NCBI RefSeq assembly: GCF_010501075.1
Contig: NZ_QVMN01000007.1
Coordinates: 164,878-228,877, forward strand
DNA: 64,000 nucleotides
Direction: 5' to 3'
From: Dysgonomonas sp. 25
Lineage (GTDB): Bacteria > Bacteroidota > Bacteroidia > Bacteroidales > Dysgonomonadaceae
A program made the position numbers and the translations under genes. Each line of letters opens with the position of its first letter. Within the stretch, counting starts at the first letter, position 1. The notes below the pieces were generated by a model that was given only the letters and a program-made list of their open reading frames with translations, was not told the DNA's origin and searched no databases. Shown here in pieces: positions 51,932 to 60,059 of this stretch.

Positions 51932-52002
51932 GGTTCCTTGGCCGAGTGGCTAGGCGCCGGTCTGCAAAACCGTTTACGGCGGTTCGAATCCGCCAGGAAC
52001 CT
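51932..52002 (+). tRNA. tRNA-Cys (anticodon GCA)
   Basis: 71 bases. Acceptor stem GGTTCCT/AGGAACC is perfect, with T as discriminator base. D-arm GCC-GAGTGGCTA-GGC. Anticodon loop CTGCAAA gives GCA. T-arm GGCGG-TTCGAAT-CCGCC. The variable loop is TTAC. The anticodon stem has one mismatch at its outermost pair. CCA is not encoded. Confidence 0.97.
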
Positions 52003-52010
52003 CTATTTGT

Positions 52011-52046
52011 AAAAGACAACTATCAATTCGATTGTTGTCTTTTTCT
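52011..52046 (+). terminator. Terminator of tRNA-Cys
   Basis: AAAAGACAAC pairs with GTTGTCTTTT, followed by TTC. It lies 8 bases after the tRNA. Confidence 0.85.
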
Positions 52047-52100
52047 ATTTTATTAAATACCAGTTAGTTATTTGAGAAATTCAAAAGGTCAAAAATTGGA

Positions 52101-52153
52101 AATTGTAGACCAAATGTAGACCACAGGGTATAAAATGACTCAAATGTAGACCA
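52101..52153 (+). repeat. Three direct repeats beside the integrase remnant
   Basis: AATTGTAGACCA (52101-52112), AAATGTAGACCA (52112-52123) and AAATGTAGACCA (52142-52153). They lie between the tRNA-Cys and the integrase-like start, the position of arm-type binding sites of tyrosine recombinases. Confidence 0.6.
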
Positions 52154-52155
52154 AC

Positions 52156-52356
52156 ATGGTACAAATTAATCTCTATTTACGACCTGGTAAATCAGACAAA
52201 GGATATGTCTGGGTTAAATTTTATGTGAACAGGCACATTAATAACTCTTCAAGCCCCTCTAACAGCCCTCTACATAAGGTATTTTTTTTATTTATGTTCG
52301 ATAACATAAAAAGAATCATTGCAAATCCGCGGAATAAAGTTAAATTTGCTATATAA
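52156..52356 (+). pseudogene. Tyrosine integrase remnant (N-terminal fragment)
   Basis: 66 codons. The first 27 residues (MVQINLYLRPGKSDKGYVWV then KFYVNRH) look like the arm-DNA-binding start of a Bacteroidetes tyrosine integrase. After that the frame becomes unrelated and ends. The core-binding and catalytic domains (R-H-R-Y) are missing. Its place 154 bases after a tRNA fits an integrase left behind by a deleted element. The call rests on a short stretch, so it is tentative. The rest of 52003-52530 has no other gene. Confidence 0.45.
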
Positions 52357-52530
52357 AAGTTAAAAAGCACCCGTAAATGGGCCCTGATAATCGATTCTTT
52401 TATCAATAGAAAAAATAAAGAGAATGAAAATACATCCCTCTTCAAAGCAGAGAGGTCGGTATAATAAAAAGAACCCATTGAGCTTTTATACTATGCTAAC
52501 AAATAATACCATAATAATACCATTCAATTT

Positions 52531-53694
52531 ATGAAGAAGCTACAATCATTTCTGCTGCTTATATCACTGCTGAGTTACAGTACATACAGCTTTAGTCAGT
52601 TAACCAAGGAACATAACACTATCCGTTGCGGCGATGTGCTTATCAAACAACAAGTCGAGTATATAGCCCCCGGTGACCCCGGCAAAAGCATCATCTGGAA
52701 TTTCACCACACTTCAAAGCATTAACGATGAATATAAACTCACCTATAGCCCCGCCCCATTGCAAGGCGACAGCCTCTATATCATGGGCTACAACACCTTC
52801 GAAAAAGAAGATAATACCATCCTCCCATCCGATTTGATAGTAGGTACCGAACATAACACCATGTACTACTACCAAATAAAAGACAATACCCTCTTACTCC
52901 TAGGCCATGAAAACCCCGTAGTCAAACTCCAATACACCCCCGCCTATCCCCAGATAACCTATCCATTCAACTACGGTAATACCATCAGTGCCCCCTATAC
53001 TACCCGCGGCTACTACTCCGGCACGGAACCCATCCATACCCAAGGCATCGTAACCATCACAGCAGATGCCTATGGCAAGATGATATTACCCGGTGGTGAT
53101 ACTATCAACCCCGTACTAAGAATCAAAACCATTCAAACCATACAAGACCTCTCAATCAACACAGTCAGCCAAGAACCCACGAGCGAAAAACACTTAGAAA
53201 CCTATCGCTGGTACACCAAAGGCTATCGCTATCCTATCTTCGAAACCATCCGTAATATCGATACCAAGGATAACAGTATCCTTTTCGCTACCAGCTTCTA
53301 CTATCCCCCTCAAGAACACCTGTATATAGATACCGACCCTGATAACCAACGTATCTTGGATGAAATGTGGGACATAAACAAGAAGAAAGAAGACAAATCA
53401 GAGGAGACGAAGAAAGAAAATATAACCAATCTGATAGCTAACTACAACTACTATCCTAACCCCATACAAGATAACTTAACTCTGAGTTACGAACTTAGCC
53501 AACAAGCAAAAGTTCAAATCACCCTCTACTCGATCGTCGATGGGACGATGTATTACAGGTCCAAACAACAAGTACAGGAAGCCGGTAGACATCAGACCAA
53601 TATTGACTGCCACACTTTACCCAAAGGCGCTTATGTCCTGCAAATCATAACCGACAATCAAATCTCAGTCGCTCAGAATATTATTAAAAAGTAA
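52531..53694 (+). CDS. Exported protein with T9SS type A sorting domain
   Basis: 387 residues with a signal peptide (FLLLISLLSYSTYSFS). The C-terminal 80 residues form a type IX secretion sorting domain: YNYYPNPIQDNLTLSYELSQ, KVQITLYSIVDG and TLPKGAYVLQIITDNQ, ending in KK. The body has no recognised domain and shows imperfect beta-strand patterns. It should be secreted across the outer membrane and attached or released by the T9SS. It lies 16 bases before the first Rhs gene in the same direction, so it is probably part of that operon. Confidence 0.88.
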   Translation: MKKLQSFLLLISLLSYSTYSFSQLTKEHNTIRCGDVLIKQQVEYIAPGDPGKSIIWNFTTLQSINDEYKLTYSPAPLQGDSLYIMGYNTFEKEDNTILPSDLIVGTEHNTMYYYQIKDNTLLLLGHENPVVKLQYTPAYPQITYPFNYGNTISAPYTTRGYYSGTEPIHTQGIVTITADAYGKMILPGGDTINPVLRIKTIQTIQDLSINTVSQEPTSEKHLETYRWYTKGYRYPIFETIRNIDTKDNSILFATSFYYPPQEHLYIDTDPDNQRILDEMWDINKKKEDKSEETKKENITNLIANYNYYPNPIQDNLTLSYELSQQAKVQITLYSIVDGTMYYRSKQQVQEAGRHQTNIDCHTLPKGAYVLQIITDNQISVAQNIIKK

Positions 53695-53710
53695 TTTTTA
53701 GAAACATATC

Positions 53711-56700
53711 ATGAAAAGAAGTATTATTATATTATTGAAGATCTTTGTAGTTTTGACCCTTTTGGCTCAAAATGAAGATGTTGCTAGATCTCGAGATCCG
53801 GAAAACTATTTCAGATCACCAGAAGTGGCGGATATAATGCGTTTTGGAAATACTCCTGTTTCTCAGAATGCCGGACGTTTTAATCTATCAGTCCCCTTGG
53901 CGGAGATTAAGGATCAGGATTTCGAACTCCAAATATCAGTCAATTATAACTCATCTGGTTTTATGCCGATGAAAGCAGAAGGTTCTGTAGGCCTCAACTG
54001 GTCTCTGTCAGGGGCAGGCGTTATCAGTCGTGAAGTAAAAGGGATATCTGATGATGAAGAAATATACGACAATCAAGATGTTCGCGGGTTTATGTATTTT
54101 CTGAAAAATAAAGGAAAATATAACCAAACAGATATTATCACTAATCATACAAAATATATTCCTACTTCTTTTTTAGCACTACCCTATCCTATATTTACAG
54201 ATAACACTCAATATCCTAACATTGATATTGAAGCAAATTCTGATATATACCACTTTAATTTTGGAAGGCATTCGGGAAAATTTATGATAAACTTTGATGG
54301 AAGCGTTAGCGTGTCCTCAGAATCAGGCGGCAAATATAAAATATTGTTAGACGAGTATACATATGCTCAATTTAACTCTAATTACTACTCTACTATTAAG
54401 ATCATAACCGATGACGGCTATACGTATTCTTTCGGAGGATCGTATGATAATATGGAGTATAGCCTTTCATGGAGTCATCGCATGAATGGGTTGCTTCAGC
54501 ACGACGGCTTTTTTGATCTTCTGGAGAACCATGAATTTAAACCTTCCATATCATCTTTTTATTTATATAAGATAGAAGCGCCAAATGGAAGAGTTCTGAA
54601 TATCAAATATAAACCGCTGTCTACAGAATACCATGCTAAACATAATTGGCAGAGGTTACTCCCATCATCCGAGGCTACCCAATATAAAATGAATTATTTA
54701 TCTTCTTTTTCGTGGGATGCCAGTTCCTCATTATCGGCGAGTGCAAATTATCCTAATTCTGTTTCGACTAATATCAATCACACCTTGACCAAGGTAGCAT
54801 TAATAGATGTGATATTCACAGACAATCAACTCATTCGTTTTCATTATTCCCCGATAAACAGTCGTATTCCGGTAAGAGAAGAACATTTCTTTGAATTGGA
54901 AAAGCAAGCAGGAGCGAAATTAGATTCTGTCTCCACGTACTACACAGACAATGGAGCTCAGGTCGAAAAGATAAATACAGCTTCTCTTTCCTATCATAGC
55001 ACAAATGAGCAATATAGCCGTTATTTTTTATCCGGTATCAAATTGTCTAAAACAGGAATTTATAACTTTTACTATAACTTAGGGACTTTGCCTTCTCCGT
55101 TAACTAAAAATATCGATTATTGGAATTATTGGAGAGGAACCCCTGTTGAGGAAGGAGATCTGATACCAAAAGCAAAAAGTATTAATGCCACCTCGATAGA
55201 GTATGAAACTAACCGAAGGGAGCCTACAGATAAAGATTTTGATCTGGCAATGCTTAGTCGTGTCGTTTATCCAACAGGAGGATGTTCTTATTTCAAATAT
55301 GAACAACATACATATAATAAAATAATATCCCGAACCTCCGCATCATCTTACTATCCGGCATTATTATCTATAGGCAACCCCGAAAAAGCCGGAGGCGTCA
55401 GAATACAAAAAATAATTAATACTCCCAATGTTTACCTTAGCAACAACGGAGAAGTTGTCAGGTATATTTATAAGGACTCTTTCAAAGCAAAACAATCCAG
55501 TGGGATATTAAACTATAAACCCATTTATCACCAGAGAATCGATTATCTGGGAAGCGGTTATCTTGGGCAAGGTGGTTATTATAAAGTTGAAGCCCCTTTC
55601 TATTATACAACAAGCGCAGGCTTCAATCTTCGTGCTTACGAGAACGATCATGTAACGTATTCCTCTGTTATCGAAGCCCGTTATGATATAAAACATGATA
55701 ATGATTCAATAACAAACCTGAGTATATCCCCGTTAGACCCTGTACGAATCCGACATATCAATGACATTATCATTGATGATATATACTCCCAGACATGGGA
55801 TATTACTGGCAAAGGCTATAAAAACGGGGCAAAAGCAAATCTGTTTATAAGAGGACCTGTTACAAAAAAAATAGTTTTCGACAAAGAAGAACGTGAATCT
55901 TACGTTGAGACTCCTGCATCCTTGGGGCTTACTACAGGCCGGTATTCTATTTACGTTATGACCGATTCTATGGCTAGTATTGCCTTGGAGATTAGGTATG
56001 ACAATACCGATCTGACTAAAATTCCACTAAAGGAATATACCATCTCAAAGTATACAGACCATAGCAATTGGCCAGATTTAAATCCTCTGTCGGTTTATGG
56101 AAAACTCCCGGATAACGCTAGCGATTATACAAAGAATTCGAAAATTGAATTCATCGATCGGTCGCGAATGAGAGGGCAGATTCTTTCCGAAAAGATGTAT
56201 AATGCCAATCATCAGCTATTAAGACAAGCGGAGTATACCTATAATCTATCCGAAAATGAACAAAAGAGCTATACTTTCAATAAATTAATTGATTTAACAA
56301 CAGTGATTTATAACGGAGGTGCTCCTGTTTACGGAAAAGCATATGGAGCATATTTTCAGATGAGACCAATTGAATTTAGCACCAGTCAAATGGCCGGGAG
56401 AAATACAAGGGAATTTGTATATGCTTCCGACAAAGATTCAATTCCTAAGGAAATAGTCGAAAACAATGAGTTGTACCATTATAATAAAGGATATTTAAAG
56501 AATAAATCATCAATCGGATCAGATCAAAAGAAAATGTATACAACCTATGTATATAGCTTTGAGAAGCAAGGAGCTCCGTACGAGCGGATGTCTTACTTGA
56601 ATATTCTCTCTCCTATTGTCGAAACAGAGCAACTCAAAGGTAATACGATAATATCTGTAACAAGAAATAATTATTCTTTAGTAGAAAACACACAAAACCT

Positions 56701-57178
56701 TCCTAATAGATTACCTGTAATAACATCCGTAGAGACCGGAAAAAAACGAGAACACAGAGAGGTCAGAGTTGAATATCTTAAACATGATAAGTATGGTAAC
56801 CCGATTCATCTCCGAAAAGATAATGCAACAAACATTGTATACTTATGGGGACACGAAGGACAATACCCTGTTGCCCAGATTGTAAGTGCAACATATGCAG
56901 ACGTAGAAATTGCGTTAGGAGAAAAGCCCGAGAACATCTCTATGACAGGACATACCAAAATGGAAAAGATAAATAATCTAAGAGCAAAACTGCCTGATGC
57001 CCAAATCTCTACTTATATCTATAAACCATTCGTTGGCCTGATCTCAACAACAGATAGCAGTGGAATGACTATCTATTATAGCTATGATAATGCCGGACGT
57101 CTTACCGAAAGCTATCGGATAGAAAAAGGAAAAAAGGTAATAATGCAGAATCAGGAATATAAATATGTGCAAGAGTAA
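53711..57178 (+). CDS. Rhs-system N-terminal component, TcB/SpvB-like
   Basis: 1155 residues with a signal peptide (IIILLKIFVVLTLLAQ). The first 400 residues carry RFGNTPVSQNAGRFNLSVPL, LNWSLSGAGVISREVKG, FGRHSGKFMINFDGS and DDGYTYSFGG, the typical beginning of Bacteroidetes Rhs-type proteins before the YD shell. YDNAGRLTESYRIEKGKK and YKYVQE at the C-terminus are the first YD-like repeats, so the protein ends where the shell begins. In ordinary Rhs proteins this part is fused to the repeats. Here the next gene has its own signal peptide. Low-GC codon use. Confidence 0.83.
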   Translation: MKRSIIILLKIFVVLTLLAQNEDVARSRDPENYFRSPEVADIMRFGNTPVSQNAGRFNLSVPLAEIKDQDFELQISVNYNSSGFMPMKAEGSVGLNWSLSGAGVISREVKGISDDEEIYDNQDVRGFMYFLKNKGKYNQTDIITNHTKYIPTSFLALPYPIFTDNTQYPNIDIEANSDIYHFNFGRHSGKFMINFDGSVSVSSESGGKYKILLDEYTYAQFNSNYYSTIKIITDDGYTYSFGGSYDNMEYSLSWSHRMNGLLQHDGFFDLLENHEFKPSISSFYLYKIEAPNGRVLNIKYKPLSTEYHAKHNWQRLLPSSEATQYKMNYLSSFSWDASSSLSASANYPNSVSTNINHTLTKVALIDVIFTDNQLIRFHYSPINSRIPVREEHFFELEKQAGAKLDSVSTYYTDNGAQVEKINTASLSYHSTNEQYSRYFLSGIKLSKTGIYNFYYNLGTLPSPLTKNIDYWNYWRGTPVEEGDLIPKAKSINATSIEYETNRREPTDKDFDLAMLSRVVYPTGGCSYFKYEQHTYNKIISRTSASSYYPALLSIGNPEKAGGVRIQKIINTPNVYLSNNGEVVRYIYKDSFKAKQSSGILNYKPIYHQRIDYLGSGYLGQGGYYKVEAPFYYTTSAGFNLRAYENDHVTYSSVIEARYDIKHDNDSITNLSISPLDPVRIRHINDIIIDDIYSQTWDITGKGYKNGAKANLFIRGPVTKKIVFDKEERESYVETPASLGLTTGRYSIYVMTDSMASIALEIRYDNTDLTKIPLKEYTISKYTDHSNWPDLNPLSVYGKLPDNASDYTKNSKIEFIDRSRMRGQILSEKMYNANHQLLRQAEYTYNLSENEQKSYTFNKLIDLTTVIYNGGAPVYGKAYGAYFQMRPIEFSTSQMAGRNTREFVYASDKDSIPKEIVENNELYHYNKGYLKNKSSIGSDQKKMYTTYVYSFEKQGAPYERMSYLNILSPIVETEQLKGNTIISVTRNNYSLVENTQNLPNRLPVITSVETGKKREHREVRVEYLKHDKYGNPIHLRKDNATNIVYLWGHEGQYPVAQIVSATYADVEIALGEKPENISMTGHTKMEKINNLRAKLPDAQISTYIYKPFVGLISTTDSSGMTIYYSYDNAGRLTESYRIEKGKKVIMQNQEYKYVQE

Positions 57179-57191
57179 AAAAGAAAAATAT

Positions 57192-60047
57192 ATGAAACCA
57201 ACAATCCAATATATACTGCTACTTATATTAGCATCAACTGGTAATATATATGCCATGGAGAACGCGGAGCCTGTACGTGAAGTAACCACGCAACTGCTCT
57301 ATGAATTTTCGTTGAGCCAACCTTCTTCTGTAATTTTACACCATTGGGACTCCGAAGCAAGTGCTACTAAGATGACGCTGACAGACTCTGAGAAAAATAT
57401 AATTGATATAAAATACGGATCATGGGATATAGCGAATAGTCCTAACATATATCAATCCTATATAAAAAAAATCTTACCTGCAGGAACATATACATTACGT
57501 TCTGAAAGTTTAGATGGAGGAAAGATCATGACATGCATAGAGAAGACCCCTTTTTCTATAACTGTAAAAAGCGATTATGCCGAAGGAATTCATGTACCTA
57601 TCGAGGTAGGCAAGCATAGCTCCAACTTTTCCTTTATAGATGCCCGCAATACAGAAGAACATAATGGAAGTTTATCAGGATATAACTATGGGATACTTTT
57701 TTCTAGATCAAACGATGTTTATTACCATTTGACTTTGGAACAGCCAATGGATATAATAATAAACCATAGTCTATCCACTCTTAAATATGCTACGTTAATT
57801 CATCTTCTTACATATAAAGAAAGCTATGAAATGAGAGATGGAGAACCATATTATTATCCTATAACAACCCACGTTAAAACTGTAGGAGGCTATTGGGATT
57901 ACGATAAACCTTATCGGCCGTCGTCAAAAGCAAATATGCAAATCCAAAGATTACCCGCAGGTGATTATCTGATATATGTAGAAGGCTCGGAATATACAAC
58001 CAATTTAAAGACAACAACGACAAATGGAATAATTGTTACTTCAATTGAAGGTCGGGTTCCCGAAGGAGATGTCATAGACTTCCCTATAAACATTGGCGAA
58101 TATGATTATGATTTCTCCTATAGCGATAAGAAAGACAGCTATTGGTATGCCGATAACCTGGATTCTTACCATATAGACAGAGGTGCTGATATTTTCTATC
58201 AATTCACAATAAACTCACCAATGAATGTCGAGATTTCGGCAAAAAGATCCCATGTTCCGACAAAAATATTTTTATATGAAGTTGGTGACAGGGCAGAGAA
58301 AAGCTGCATTGTCTGGGACGCCCCGTCTGTCGAAGGGCTGACTCTACCTGCAGGAACTTATATTGCCGTATCAAAAGCTATTATACCATCAGGGAGTATC
58401 GCTGAAGGAGATAATATTATAACAAATATTACTGGGAGTTTGTCTACAAATAATGGTAGTGGAACAGAAGAAGGAGGAAATATATCAATCCTGAAAAACA
58501 TAATTCGCCAAATAACACCTTTAGTTGAAACATCCTCAATCTCCGAATTAAAAGCGGGTCAACAAATAAAAGTGACGCGTTATTTCGATGGATTAGGCCG
58601 TCTCGAACAAACCATACAACATGGTATTACCCCAACAAAAAAAGACTTAGTTACCTTGCAGGAATACGACCCTTTTGGGAGAGAATCAGTAGCTTGGCTT
58701 CCCTATGTAAAGGAAAGGAGTTCTTCCGATTATTTTATAAATCCCAAAAACATTAAGGAGAATATAATTACCCAATATGCAAATGATACTACCCCTTACA
58801 GCAACCCCGTCTACGAGAACTCTCCCCTGAACCGCGTGACCGAACAATATGGTCCCGGTCAACACTGGCATACCAATGGGAAATCTGTCAAAACCCACTA
58901 CCTGACCAATAACACAACCCATCCCTGCCTCTATTTCGAAGCAGGAGCCAATGGCATAATCAAAAAAGGCAACTACCCGTCAGGCGAACTCTACGTAACC
59001 GAAATAAAAGACGAAGACGATAATACCAGCTATGAATTCAAAGACAAACTCGGACAGGTCATTCTGACGCGTCAACTAAATGGCAGCGAGAAATACGATA
59101 CCTACTACGTTTACGACGAGTATGGTAATCTCAGATATGTATTGCCACCCTTAGCCGTAGACAAACTCACCAGCGACCTGAGCGATGACAACGAAATCAT
59201 GCAACAATACGCCTACCTCTATAAATATGACCACCGCAACCGCTGCATCAAAAAACGCCTTCCCGGCTGCGACTGGATTTATATGGTTTACGACCAAGCC
59301 GACCAACTTATCTTCACCCAAGACGGTGAACAACGCAAGACCAACGAATGGACATTCAACAAGTATGATACCTTCGGAAGAATCGTGATGACAGGACTAC
59401 TTGTGACAGCCAAAACACACGAAGCTCTGCGTGATATGACAGAAACAACCCTTGTCGTTGAAAAATACCAAGCAGACCATTGGTCCTATAGCTGGAACAG
59501 TCTTCCGGAGCTGATAACACCTAACACTTACAAACGAATTCTACAAGTCAATTATTACGACAATTATCAGTTCAGGGAGCGCCCCGAATATAAAGAAGAC
59601 AAGTTTTCCTTTGCCAACAAAGGAGCCGAATATAACACCCGCTATGGAGATGATAATAGTACTTACCAGCACAAAGGTTTGTTGACAGGAACTGCTACTG
59701 GCTTACTCGATAATCGGAATAAGTTCACCTATAGCGTAATCTATTACGACAACAAAAAACGTCCGATACAAACACGTTCTACTAACCACATCGGCGGCAT
59801 GGATTATACCTACACTGCCTACGACTTTGTAGGTAACCCGACGAAGATGTATACTGAACAGACAGCACACGGTATAACAACCAAAGAACAGTATACCTAC
59901 AGATATGACCATGCCGGACGCTTGAAAGAAACCCGTCATCGGCTGAATGATAGTCGTATCATTATGGCGACTTTGAATGAGTATGACGAATTAGGCCGTC
60001 TCAAAACCACCCGTCGCAACACCTACGAAGAAATTACCAACCCCTAA
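57192..60047 (+). CDS. Rhs-system middle component with DUF6443 and YD repeats
   Basis: 951 residues from the ATG at 57192, since the upstream frame overlaps the previous gene. Signal peptide MKPTIQYILLLILASTGNIY. Residues 30-410 hold three beta-sandwich modules of prepeptidase-like type (YYHLTLEQPMDIIINHSLST, FYQFTINSPMNVEISAKRSH, RLPAGDYLIYVEG). At about 440-560 follows a DUF6443-type segment: KVTRYFDGLGRLEQTIQHGI, EYDPFGRESVAWLPY. The rest is YD repeats (YVYDEYGNLRYVLPPLA, YRYDHAGRLKETRHRLND, NEYDELGRLKTTRRNTYEEI). It ends in mid-shell without an Rhs core. Confidence 0.86.
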   Translation: MKPTIQYILLLILASTGNIYAMENAEPVREVTTQLLYEFSLSQPSSVILHHWDSEASATKMTLTDSEKNIIDIKYGSWDIANSPNIYQSYIKKILPAGTYTLRSESLDGGKIMTCIEKTPFSITVKSDYAEGIHVPIEVGKHSSNFSFIDARNTEEHNGSLSGYNYGILFSRSNDVYYHLTLEQPMDIIINHSLSTLKYATLIHLLTYKESYEMRDGEPYYYPITTHVKTVGGYWDYDKPYRPSSKANMQIQRLPAGDYLIYVEGSEYTTNLKTTTTNGIIVTSIEGRVPEGDVIDFPINIGEYDYDFSYSDKKDSYWYADNLDSYHIDRGADIFYQFTINSPMNVEISAKRSHVPTKIFLYEVGDRAEKSCIVWDAPSVEGLTLPAGTYIAVSKAIIPSGSIAEGDNIITNITGSLSTNNGSGTEEGGNISILKNIIRQITPLVETSSISELKAGQQIKVTRYFDGLGRLEQTIQHGITPTKKDLVTLQEYDPFGRESVAWLPYVKERSSSDYFINPKNIKENIITQYANDTTPYSNPVYENSPLNRVTEQYGPGQHWHTNGKSVKTHYLTNNTTHPCLYFEAGANGIIKKGNYPSGELYVTEIKDEDDNTSYEFKDKLGQVILTRQLNGSEKYDTYYVYDEYGNLRYVLPPLAVDKLTSDLSDDNEIMQQYAYLYKYDHRNRCIKKRLPGCDWIYMVYDQADQLIFTQDGEQRKTNEWTFNKYDTFGRIVMTGLLVTAKTHEALRDMTETTLVVEKYQADHWSYSWNSLPELITPNTYKRILQVNYYDNYQFRERPEYKEDKFSFANKGAEYNTRYGDDNSTYQHKGLLTGTATGLLDNRNKFTYSVIYYDNKKRPIQTRSTNHIGGMDYTYTAYDFVGNPTKMYTEQTAHGITTKEQYTYRYDHAGRLKETRHRLNDSRIIMATLNEYDELGRLKTTRRNTYEEITNP

Positions 60048-60059
60048 AGTATAGATATT

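Noticed and set aside
52101..52153. Three GTAGACCA repeats as a member of the octamer array family
   Set aside because: Spacing is 11 and 30 bases, not 8, and they lie beside an integrase-like start, so arm-type binding sites fit better.
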